A stretch of DNA of 64,000 nucleotides from the NCBI GenBank assembly GCA_023807065.1, contig JAJJLU010000347.1:1-64000 (forward strand). The letters run 5' to 3'. The notes below the pieces were generated by a model. That model searched no databases. It was not told where the DNA came from and saw only the letters and a list, made by a program, of their open reading frames with translations. Source of the DNA: Isotricha intestinalis. Taxonomy: Eukaryota; Ciliophora; Litostomatea; Vestibuliferida; Isotrichidae. The stretch's first letter is position 1. Every line of letters starts with the position of its first letter. The position numbers and the translations under genes were made by a program. Shown one piece after another: positions 29,144 to 38,981 of the stretch.

Positions 29144-30497
29144 TATATTATTTTATATTTATTTTCTCAAATTAAAAAAATAAAAATTTATTGTTTTTTC
29201 TTTTATTAAAACCATTAAGGTTAAAAAATTGAAAAGTTAATTAATAAATTAAAAAATTAAAAAGAGTGATGTGTGATGAAATTTTTAAAATCTTCGTTAA
29301 ACTATATTTAATTAAAATTAACGGATTTTAATATTTTTTGATCTAGATTTTATAATAAGATATTAAAATTATAAATTTGTTTTCATTATATATTAAAATA
29401 TTATTATTTCTTGTTTTGAATGAAAATTGAAAAGTTTAGCTAATATACACTTTACAATTAGATATAGATATAATTTTTAGAACTGATAATTTAGAATATG
29501 AAAATAATTTACTAATTGAAATAAAAGTAAAATTGTTTATATTGAAAATCATAAAATCTTCCATTCTAATTTATTTTCATAAAATCTAATTATTATTTTT
29601 ATTGAAAACTTTTATTGAATTTTCATACTTGTAACTAAAAATACAATAATATTTTAAGAGGAAGATATGAAAATAAGAGATTATAATATTCTTAATTTTT
29701 ATAAATATAATAATTCATTTAGTAAGAATTATTATTGTGTTTTTATCATAAAATAAATATTTTATTAAATGATAATTCTTTTTTCTGTTTATTTTATAAA
29801 AGAAATTTCTTTTCATTATAATATTAAAAATCAGTAAAAGGGAATTCAGATCTGATTATTTCTTTTTGTTGATGAAAAAATATATTTTATAATTTTTTTT
29901 ATAGGAAAATGTTAATTTTTCTTAATAAAAAATTAAGCTGTAAGAAAGTAATTATTTATTGATCTGAATCTTTTTCATTTTCATTCCCTCCTGATTTTAT
30001 AAATTTGTTTATAACTATCTTTGATATTAATAATAATGAAAAAATATAATAAATATATTAAGTTTTCTTTTTTCAGTTGCGTGAAAGTGTTCCTTTTAAT
30101 TTAATGAAGAAAAGATTCATTAGTAATTAAAGAATAATTTCCTAAATATTAATATAATTTCAAAAACACAATAAATAAACAAAAGAAATATCAATAATAA
30201 TTTTATTAAAAAATCATCTGAATCTGAAATCCAGAACCATTCAATTATCATTAAGGAAAATAAAAAAAAATTTTTATAAAAAATATAAAAAACAAAAGAA
30301 AAATAATAGTAAATATAGAAGAAAACAATTTAATATATGAACAAAAAATATAATGGATTAGAATAAAGGATTATCAATAAAATAAACTTTATAATATAAG
30401 AATTTAAAAGCATATTAATATATAAAATAGAAAATAAATAAAAAAATTATTTCTTTGATGTGTGAATTATTAAATAATAATTTTATTACAAAAAATA
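29144..30497. other. 1.35-kb divergent intergenic region with weak relic frames
   Basis: It separates two diverging genes. Two stretches are more open than the rest on the + strand: about 29450-29587 (one frame without stops, LDIDIIFRTDNLEYENN) and about 30160-30390 (basic peptide broken by single TAA, TGA and TAG). Neither has a credible start or a recognisable domain, so they are noted only. There is no tRNA or repeat structure. Confidence 0.4.
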
Positions 30498-31526
30498 ATG
30501 TTTACTCCAAGGCAAGATTTTTCTCTTCGTAAATTATTCCCGTCAAAAAGATTAAAGCCATATAAATCATTTCAAAAAAGTTTATTAGAATCAATAATAT
30601 TAAACTCAATAAAATACAAGCCTCAAAATAAAAAAAAAATAGAAGAAGAAAAAAATAATCAAATCCAAAACACAGACGATTCAAAAATAAATACAGTAAA
30701 AACAAATGAACAAATAATAACAGAAGAAAATAATTTAGAAAATAAATTAACAAAAATTTCTTCAAAAGAACTTCCAAAACATTCAAAAACATATAAACAT
30801 TCATTTGTAACATCAAATAACAATTATTTAAATGTTCATAGAACATATACAACAAATGATACAGATGAATATGATTTAATTAATTTAATAAATGAAGATG
30901 TTTCAAAAGGAAATAAATTTGGATGGGAATTATCAGTAAATTCAAAAGAAGCAAAAGTATATTCAAAAAAAACAAAATTAAAAAATGGAGATAATTCAAT
31001 TATAACAAAAACATTTGCAACATTTCCATATTCAATAGATATTATTATTCAATATTTAGAAGATTTTGAATTTAGAAAAAAACATGAAATGATGATGAAA
31101 AAAGGAAAAAGTATTGAAAAAATACCTCAAGAAGGTAATTTACAAAAAGAATATTTATATTTATATTTAAAAATGCCTTTAATGATTAGTGATAGAGATT
31201 TTGTAGAAGAAAAAAAATTATGGATTAATCATGGTAATAAAGAAAAAACAGCTTTATTTCTTTTAAAAAGTGTTGAAAGAGATGATTTTCCTGTTAATAA
31301 AGGTATTGTTAGAGGAGAAATGATTATTAATGGGAATTATTTGAAAGAAGTTGAAAAAAATAAAACTGAAATGATTATGGTTTGTGAAATGGATATTAAA
31401 ATGAATATTGGTTTGGCTAATAATTTAATGGCTAAAGAAGCACCAAAAGGACAAAGAGAATGGGTTAAAGATACTTTACAAAGATTGCCTGGGTATATTA
31501 AGGAGAAAGGTATAGTTATACATTAA
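30498..31526 (+). CDS. START-domain lipid-transfer-like protein, 342 aa
   Basis: Residues 1-125 are a basic, low-complexity leader. From about 130 to the end is a START fold: GWELSVNSKEAKVYSKK, a helix with FEFRKKHEMMMKK, LYLYLKMPLMISDRDFVEEK (the characteristic SDRDF block), and the C-terminal helix ending ANNLMAKEAPKGQREWVKD. START domains bind one lipid, usually sterol, phospholipid or ceramide, in a hydrophobic tunnel closed by that last helix; the ligand cannot be told here. No membrane anchor is seen. Codon choice shifts from A-ending in the leader to T-ending in the domain. Confidence 0.85.
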   Translation: MFTPRQDFSLRKLFPSKRLKPYKSFQKSLLESIILNSIKYKPQNKKKIEEEKNNQIQNTDDSKINTVKTNEQIITEENNLENKLTKISSKELPKHSKTYKHSFVTSNNNYLNVHRTYTTNDTDEYDLINLINEDVSKGNKFGWELSVNSKEAKVYSKKTKLKNGDNSIITKTFATFPYSIDIIIQYLEDFEFRKKHEMMMKKGKSIEKIPQEGNLQKEYLYLYLKMPLMISDRDFVEEKKLWINHGNKEKTALFLLKSVERDDFPVNKGIVRGEMIINGNYLKEVEKNKTEMIMVCEMDIKMNIGLANNLMAKEAPKGQREWVKDTLQRLPGYIKEKGIVIH

Positions 31527-32279
31527 ATTTTGCTGATTTTAATTTGTCTTTTAAATTTTTTATTGATTTTTATTTTTTGTTTTTGTTGTTATTGGTTAAT
31601 TTTTATTTTATTTTGAATTTAAGGTTTTTTTATTTATTTTTTTTTATTTTGAAAGATAATTGTTTTGTAATCTTTAAAGTACTTAAAATAATATATTAAA
31701 AAAATGAGAAAAATTGTTATTTGGAAAATAAACATCTTATAAAATAATTAATTAATAAAATTAATTTTTCACCTCTCACACTGAATTTAAAGTAGAAATT
31801 GAAAAGTATAAATAATAATTTAAAAAGTAAATTAATAAAATCTTTTAAAAATTAGAAATATATATAATCTAACTTTTGAAAATTATTATTTAAAAATAAA
31901 TTAAATTCCAACTTTTTTAAATATATTTATTTTAGGTTGGAATTTTAATTCTGAAAAAAAAATCCTTTAAATTTATAATCAATAATATTTTTTTGGAGAA
32001 TTTTTTTTAGTTTATTAAATAAAATTAATCAAAGATGTTTTTTGGGTACAATATTAATTAAAAAATAATAAATAATAAAAATCTATTTTTTATAAATATT
32101 TAAATAAAAATAAATTTCAGGAAAATTAAATAATCTTTATTAAGAACAATAAATCTAATTTTTTTATATATCTTTTTAATATTCATAAAATATTATACAT
32201 TCCAAAATAAAAAAACTATATTTTCAATTAAAGAAATTAATTTAAAATTTAATAAGAGTAAATTATATTAATTTTTGAT
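31527..32279. other. Spacer between convergent genes
   Basis: About 750 bp. The first 150 bp is T-rich 3' flank of the START gene; the rest is stop-rich A+T sequence with no gene, repeat or RNA recognised. Confidence 0.5.
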
Positions 32280-33176
32280 TCACAAATCATTTATTTCTCC
32301 ATATTTATTTTTATACTTTTCATAAATTTCATTTAAATTTTGATTTTTAGATTTTAGTCTTTTTAAAGCATCTACAAGTTTGCCATATTGTTCATTCAAA
32401 TTATAATATTTTTCTTTCCATTCTTCAATTTCATTGAATTTAAAATTATTTTTTTTCTCTTCTTCAAACTGTTTAATTTTATCTTTTAATCTATTAATAG
32501 TTATTTCTTTTTCTTCATTAAATAAATCATCATAATATTTGGTTTTTGCAATTTCTTGGTTTTTTAAAATAAATAATTTATTATTTTCTTTTAATTCATT
32601 TAAATATTTTATTATTTTATTATTTTCTAATTTTTGTTCATTATATTTTTTTTTCAAACGTTTGTTTTTTTTTTTAATTTTTTCTATTTGACAATTAAAA
32701 TTATTTATTTTTAATTTAAAGTCTTTTTGGATTGAATTTAATTCTTCATTTTTATTATTAATAAAATTTTTTAATTTAGAATTTTCTTTTGAAATACTTT
32801 CTAATATTTCAATGATATTTTCATAAGTTCCTTTTGAATCAACTATTTCCTCTTTTAATTTTTCATTATTTTCTTTTAAATTATTTAACTCATATACTAA
32901 ATCATTATATTCTTTTTTTAAAATTTTATGATATAAATTATTTTCTTTTTTATCATAATATAAATTATTTTTTTTTCTTCCTTTTCTTTCTAATTTTAAT
33001 ATTTTATCATATTCTTTCAATAATTGTTTTACTTCTAATAATCTTATTTTTTTTTGAGATTGCCAAATTTCATCTCCATTTGAATATTTTATTAAATAAA
33101 TATATTTTTCTTTTAGATCTTCTTTTTTATCTATAATTTCTTTTAAAAATATTTTAGTTGATTTCTTCTTTCCCAT
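32280..33176 (-). CDS. Coiled-coil protein, 298 aa
   Basis: ATG after AATTTAA, stop TGA, one of the few TGA stops here. A basic start (MGKKKSTKIFLKEI) with a YIYLIKYSNGDEIWQS stretch is followed from residue 60 to the end by almost continuous Lys/Glu/Asn/Leu heptads broken near 150 and 220. It is likely a structural or ciliary coiled-coil protein. The MG start is followed by Lys rather than a typical myristoylation motif. Family not recognised. Confidence 0.75.
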   Translation of the reverse strand: MGKKKSTKIFLKEIIDKKEDLKEKYIYLIKYSNGDEIWQSQKKIRLLEVKQLLKEYDKILKLERKGRKKNNLYYDKKENNLYHKILKKEYNDLVYELNNLKENNEKLKEEIVDSKGTYENIIEILESISKENSKLKNFINNKNEELNSIQKDFKLKINNFNCQIEKIKKKNKRLKKKYNEQKLENNKIIKYLNELKENNKLFILKNQEIAKTKYYDDLFNEEKEITINRLKDKIKQFEEEKKNNFKFNEIEEWKEKYYNLNEQYGKLVDALKRLKSKNQNLNEIYEKYKNKYGEINDL

Positions 33177-33403
33177 TTAAATTATTTTTTTCATTGGATT
33201 TATCAAATTAAAAGAAAGGTTAATTATTAAAATATTTTATATTTTTTATTTTATTAGAAATTAAAGGAAAATAAAATTATTCAGAATAAAAAATATAAAA
33301 ATAAAAAAATATAATTAAATAAAAAAATAACAAAAATTAAAAAAATAAAATAAATAACTGCTGGTATTAAATAATTAAAAAAATAAACCAAAAAAAAACT
33401 AAA

Positions 33404-36400
33404 ATGTATAGTTCACAAGATCATTTTCAATCTTCATCATTTCAAGATGGATATAATATGAGTAGAACAGCTCGTTTAACAAATTCAATAAATTCATCAG
33501 CAATAAAAACATTTAATCAATGGGGAGGTTTAACATATAAAGACATATTAAATTCATATCCTAAAAATTTAATAGAAGATTGTTGGAATTTATTATCAAC
33601 TCAAATAATAGAAAATTATCAAATGGGAAAAGGAACTTATATAAAGGGTTTTGGAACTTTTACTTTTACAAATATAGAAATAAGTTTAGAAGGAACTACA
33701 AATCAATATGAAAGAGATATAAAAAAAAGAAGACCTTTATTTCTTGTAAGTAATGAATTTATTGATTATTTAAAACCTGGAATTTATACTGAAAAAAGTG
33801 GTTTAATGTATTATACTCAAAATATGAATAATAATGTTTCAATTGTTAAAGTTAATTATGCTAGTTTAAGTTATGGTATGAATATTTCAAAAGAAGAATT
33901 TTATAATATTATTAATACTAAAATTAAAATAATTGGAGATGAAATTAGAAGAAATGTTTTTAAAGGATGTTATATGAAAAATTTAGGAATGTTTTTAGTT
34001 AAAGGAAGTGTTTTTGGAATGAAATTTAATAATGAAAAAATATTTGATGAAAGTTCTTTAAAGACTCAGAAATATTATCATATTAAAAAAAATTTAAATT
34101 TATTTATGGAAACTAAAGATAGTGATGTTCAAGCAAGAAATATTTTTAATATAGATAAATTTGAAAGAAGTGTTAGACCAAAAAATGCTGTTTTAACTCA
34201 TATTTCTCAATCAGGAGATGAATGGTTAAGAAATAATTTTGATATTGATGTTAAAAAATTTCCTGAAGAAGAAAGAGTTGATTTAAGTTTACAAGAACCA
34301 AAAACTAAAAAAGAATATTTAGTTGATCAAAGATATTATAGATCTTTTCCAATTCAAAGTTTAGGTAATTTAAAAATTAGTCAAGATATTTTAGAAGGTA
34401 TTTTAAGAAGTAAAGATTTAATTTTAAGAAATATGAAAAATATTGATAGACATGGAAATGGCTTAATTCCTAAATATGATTTTATTAATGCTTTTCATCA
34501 ATCTAATTCTCATAAAAACTTAAGAATTGAATTAATTGAAAAAATAACTGATTTATATCTTGATTATGATCCTTCAGTTAGAATGATTTATTATAATAAA
34601 TTAATTCAAAAATTATGTGAAGATATTAATAAAATTGTTAATGAAGAATATAAAAATTTCCCTATTGAAAAATATAAAGGAACTATTAATGATCTTAATG
34701 TTCGTTCAAGAAGTGCTTATGCATTTAGTTCTCAAAGTGGAAATTTAGAACGACATGCTTTATCAACAAGATTAAATTTTAATAGAAAAATACAAGGAAA
34801 TTTAAATGAAGTTAAAAATGATATTTTGAGAATTAAAAAAATTATTCCTTTCATTAAAAGAAATACTAATAAAATGGTTTCTTATTTAGAATTAATAAAT
34901 ATTTTACAAAGTTATATGGTTTCTATAGGAAAAGTACAAATATTGAAATTGTTAAAATTTTTTAAAATTATTAATCCAAATGCTTTTAATTTAAGAGATT
35001 TACTAATGCAAATTTCTCAAATTGAATTTGGAAAAGATGGTATTAAAATAAGTCAAAAAGAGATAAATGATTCAATTGAAAAAATAAAAAATTTGTTACC
35101 TACTTTAGGAGGATTAAATTATTTATTCCAAGAAAAAGATAATTTAACCTATGAAGAATTTGCAAATTTAGTAAACTCTGCAAATATAAAACCAAAAGTT
35201 TTAAAAAGTACTTTTGATTATATTTCAAACAATAATAAATTTATAGATAAAAATACATATCTAAAATATTTAATGAAGGAAAATTTAGCTGAGAAAAAAA
35301 ATAAAGAAAAAGTAAATTTAAATGAAGATGAATTTAACTTTAGTATAGATTCTGTTAAAATAATATTAAATAAAATATATGCAAATCATATGGATCCAGA
35401 TCAATATTTTGATCATTTATTAACATATAATATGTATAGAGATCAAAATATTATTCATAAAGATGAATTTCAACGTGTTTTACAATTAGAAAAATTTGAT
35501 TTTACAGTTCCAGAATTAAATTCTCTTTTTAAATTTTTTGATTTTAAAAATGATGGAATAATTGATAGACAAGAATTTGTAAGAACATTAAAAAATATCC
35601 CATATCCTATAACAACATATCATAATTTTATAAAAAATACAAAATTATCAATTGAAGAAGCTTGTTATAAAATGGGTATTGATTTATTTTCTGGTAGAGT
35701 TGAATCTGAATTAAAACGTAAATTAGATAGACAAAGTTTTAATTTAAAAGTTAAAGTCTTAAGTACTACTTTTGATAAAAATTTCTTATTTTCTTTATAT
35801 AATGCAATGAATGTTGATAATAAACATTATATTACTGTTAAACAATTAGTTGATTATACTAATATTTATGGTGATGAAGATTATAAAAATATAAATTCGA
35901 ATTTAATTCATAATGAAATTATTTCTATAATTCAAAAGGCAATTTCTTTTGATGATTTAAAAAATAAATTTGAAAAAGTAGATTCTATGATTACACAAAA
36001 ATTACCTTTAGAAAAATTTCTTCCTGTTATAAAAGGAGTAGTGAATAATAAAATTAATGATAAAAATTTATTACGTTTTCTAAGACTTCATCGTTTAATA
36101 GATTTTTCTAATATAGTTTCATATCATCAATTTATTATAATAGTATATGATAATTATATTGAAGATGTTTTTATAAAAGTAATAGAAGCTTTTAAAGTTT
36201 TCTTACAAAATGAATGTAGTAATGACTTATTCTTATTTTTAGTTAAAATTAATAATATGTGTAATACTTCTTCAATGAAAAGAACAGTTGAAGCAGAAAG
36301 ATTATATGAATTCTTTAGACCTAAAGTTAACTATTTAAGTTTAGGAATAATTAAAAGATTTGATTATAATAATGATGGTATTATTAGTTTTGAAGATTTA

Positions 36401-38773
36401 GAAAATATTATTAAAAAATATATTGATCCTCACTTTTTTGATAATAAAAAAGAAATAATGATGAAATTAGAAAATGATAATAATAAAAAAGTTTATGATG
36501 GAAATAAAAGAGTTTGGAATTTAATTAAAATTGCAACTAATAAAATGAATTTAACTGATGAAAAATTATTTTATTTTTTAGATAAAAATAAAGATTCTTT
36601 TATAGGAAAATTAGAATTTTTAGAACAAATTCCTAAATTAAAATTACCAACAAAACTCACTCAAAAACAACTTTTAGCATTTTATAATTATTTAGATGAA
36701 TTTATGAATGAAAAAGTAAATATAAATAATTTTTTAAAAAAATTTAAAGTTTTTGAAACTGATTATGGAGAAAATGATGAACAAATATATAAAGGCAATT
36801 TTATTATCGAAAATATTTTATTAGGAGAATTTGCAAAATGGTATAATAGAAATTCACATTTAAGTGACACAGAAATTTATTCAATTTTAGATAAAGATAA
36901 TGATGGAATTATTTCAAGTAATGATATTAAAAATTTTGCTATTAATATATTAAGATTAGCTGGAAATGAATTAAATGATTTAAAAATTTTACATTTTATG
37001 AATGCTGTTTCTTTAACTAAAAATGATAATTTAGTTCTTGCAGATATTCAAAATTTATGTAATAAAATAAGTATGAATGATTTAGAAGAATTCTATTCTA
37101 AAATTAAAAATTATTGTAATATTGGAGTTAATAAAATTAATAAAGATCCAGATTGGATAAATGAAGTAATTAATAAATTAGGAGATTTTATTAGTGAAAA
37201 ATATCCTAATAATATTAATCAATTTTTTAAAGATATAAATATAAATGATTTTAAAAATTTAGGTCAAGGAGTAAATTTAAATGACTTTAAATCATTTATA
37301 GCAAATAATCCTAAAATATTTGAAAGTTTCCATATGGAAAATAATCAAATAGAAGTTTTATTTAAACATATATCAAATGGAAATGAATATTTAACTTTAC
37401 AACATTTAAAAAAAATATTTGATACAAATAAATTTTCATTTTATAATAATATGCATAATGATATATATTCTTTCATTAATCAAAACTTTCCAAATAGTAT
37501 TGATGCTTTTAGATATTTTCATGATATTAAACCAATATCATCTACTTTACCTACTTATAGTGATAAAATAGGAGAAAGAAATGAAATAAGTAGAAAAGAA
37601 TTCTTTAATGGAATTAATAAATTATTTCCTCAAAAATATGAAACAAATACTGTTTTAAATTATATTTCAAAATATTTCCCAAATTCAATTGAAACAAACT
37701 CAATTAAATATAATGAATTTACTTATTTATATTTCAATAAAATTGAATTCAATAATACTTTTTCAAAATCAAAATATAAATCTTCTAAAATTATTACAAC
37801 AAGACCTCAATCAAATATTCCTTTAACAACATTAAATAGTCCTTTTATTCAAAAAGAACATAAAAGCTTAGAAACTCCATTTGATAATGATCCTTTAGAA
37901 AAAATAAAAAGATGTATATTATCTTCAACTTCAGATTATAAAAAAATAATAAAAGATGCAATAAATCAAAATGGAGGTTTATGCAATAAATTTGAATTTA
38001 GAAATATGATTAAAAGATTAGAATTAGGTTTAACTAATATAGAAATTGAAGATATAATAACAAAGAGTGGTTTAACGAATGACGGAAGAATTAATTTAAT
38101 TGACTTTTATAAATTTATTAATAATGAAGAACAGAATTTATATATATCAAAAAATCATATTTTAAATCAATTAAAAGAAATAAAAACATTCTTATATAAT
38201 TATTATGCAAATCCAAGATTAGCATTTGAAATGAATTCAGGAGTTAAAATGGATTTTGATACATTTAAAAAAATAATATATGATATTTATTCAAGAGAAC
38301 AAAGACCAGTTCCAAATTATAATATAATGAAATATGTTTATGATTATATTGATGTAAGAAAAGATGGAGTTATTGATTTAAATGAATGGAATAAAATATT
38401 TGCTCAAAGTGAAGGAAGTTTAGATATTCCAGCAAATAAAGATCAACTTAAAATATTAAGAATATGGGAAACTTCAAATGATATAATTAATGTATATAGA
38501 TTAATTTCAAAGAATAAAAAAATTATTAGAGAAAATGCAAAAAAATATTCTGTTGGAGGGTATAATAATGGAAGTTTATATGTTATGAATAATAATATGA
38601 TTAATGTTTTAAAAAGTGTTTTAGTTAATATTAATTTAAGTTATACTCAATGGAATATGATTGTATCACTTGGTGATAGAGATAAAAGTGGTTTTATTGA
38701 TGTTGATACTTTTATTAGAGTTATTGATTCTAATGCTAAAGTTGCTAATAGTCATCCTGTTATTAGGAAATAG
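33404..38773 (+). CDS. Giant CCDC81-type HU-domain / multi-EF-hand protein, 1789 aa
   Basis: Residues about 40-250 contain two HU-like (IHF/HU-fold) domains as in eukaryotic CCDC81: WNLLSTQIIENYQMGKGTYIKGFGTFTF, then a second with INTKIKIIGDEIRRNVFKGCYMKNLGMF. The rest is an array of EF-hand pairs. Well-formed Ca2+ loops lie near 345 (DRHGNG), 712 (DFKNDGIIDRQEF), 985 (DYNNDGIISFEDL), 1060 (DKNKDSFIG), 1162 (DKDNDGIISSNDI), 1650 (DVRKDGVIDLNEW) and 1758 (DRDKSGFIDVDTF), with many degenerate copies between. CCDC81 is centrosomal in animals; this is likely a cytoskeletal or ciliary Ca2+-responsive scaffold. The frame is uninterrupted; stop TAG. Confidence 0.85.
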   Translation: MYSSQDHFQSSSFQDGYNMSRTARLTNSINSSAIKTFNQWGGLTYKDILNSYPKNLIEDCWNLLSTQIIENYQMGKGTYIKGFGTFTFTNIEISLEGTTNQYERDIKKRRPLFLVSNEFIDYLKPGIYTEKSGLMYYTQNMNNNVSIVKVNYASLSYGMNISKEEFYNIINTKIKIIGDEIRRNVFKGCYMKNLGMFLVKGSVFGMKFNNEKIFDESSLKTQKYYHIKKNLNLFMETKDSDVQARNIFNIDKFERSVRPKNAVLTHISQSGDEWLRNNFDIDVKKFPEEERVDLSLQEPKTKKEYLVDQRYYRSFPIQSLGNLKISQDILEGILRSKDLILRNMKNIDRHGNGLIPKYDFINAFHQSNSHKNLRIELIEKITDLYLDYDPSVRMIYYNKLIQKLCEDINKIVNEEYKNFPIEKYKGTINDLNVRSRSAYAFSSQSGNLERHALSTRLNFNRKIQGNLNEVKNDILRIKKIIPFIKRNTNKMVSYLELINILQSYMVSIGKVQILKLLKFFKIINPNAFNLRDLLMQISQIEFGKDGIKISQKEINDSIEKIKNLLPTLGGLNYLFQEKDNLTYEEFANLVNSANIKPKVLKSTFDYISNNNKFIDKNTYLKYLMKENLAEKKNKEKVNLNEDEFNFSIDSVKIILNKIYANHMDPDQYFDHLLTYNMYRDQNIIHKDEFQRVLQLEKFDFTVPELNSLFKFFDFKNDGIIDRQEFVRTLKNIPYPITTYHNFIKNTKLSIEEACYKMGIDLFSGRVESELKRKLDRQSFNLKVKVLSTTFDKNFLFSLYNAMNVDNKHYITVKQLVDYTNIYGDEDYKNINSNLIHNEIISIIQKAISFDDLKNKFEKVDSMITQKLPLEKFLPVIKGVVNNKINDKNLLRFLRLHRLIDFSNIVSYHQFIIIVYDNYIEDVFIKVIEAFKVFLQNECSNDLFLFLVKINNMCNTSSMKRTVEAERLYEFFRPKVNYLSLGIIKRFDYNNDGIISFEDLENIIKKYIDPHFFDNKKEIMMKLENDNNKKVYDGNKRVWNLIKIATNKMNLTDEKLFYFLDKNKDSFIGKLEFLEQIPKLKLPTKLTQKQLLAFYNYLDEFMNEKVNINNFLKKFKVFETDYGENDEQIYKGNFIIENILLGEFAKWYNRNSHLSDTEIYSILDKDNDGIISSNDIKNFAINILRLAGNELNDLKILHFMNAVSLTKNDNLVLADIQNLCNKISMNDLEEFYSKIKNYCNIGVNKINKDPDWINEVINKLGDFISEKYPNNINQFFKDININDFKNLGQGVNLNDFKSFIANNPKIFESFHMENNQIEVLFKHISNGNEYLTLQHLKKIFDTNKFSFYNNMHNDIYSFINQNFPNSIDAFRYFHDIKPISSTLPTYSDKIGERNEISRKEFFNGINKLFPQKYETNTVLNYISKYFPNSIETNSIKYNEFTYLYFNKIEFNNTFSKSKYKSSKIITTRPQSNIPLTTLNSPFIQKEHKSLETPFDNDPLEKIKRCILSSTSDYKKIIKDAINQNGGLCNKFEFRNMIKRLELGLTNIEIEDIITKSGLTNDGRINLIDFYKFINNEEQNLYISKNHILNQLKEIKTFLYNYYANPRLAFEMNSGVKMDFDTFKKIIYDIYSREQRPVPNYNIMKYVYDYIDVRKDGVIDLNEWNKIFAQSEGSLDIPANKDQLKILRIWETSNDIINVYRLISKNKKIIRENAKKYSVGGYNNGSLYVMNNNMINVLKSVLVNINLSYTQWNMIVSLGDRDKSGFIDVDTFIRVIDSNAKVANSHPVIRK

Positions 38774-38981
38774 AGATTTTTTTTAGTTTAATTAATGACT
38801 TTAATTTATATTTTTTATTTAAAAATTTTTTGGTGATTTTTTTAAACATCATTAGATAATAAAATATATTAAAATACATGAAATACTTTTAATTCTTATT
38901 ATTTAGTTACTTTTTGTTTTTTTTTTGGAAAAGAAATTGTTAAAAAGAATATTTTATTATTTAATAATAATATAATTAAAA

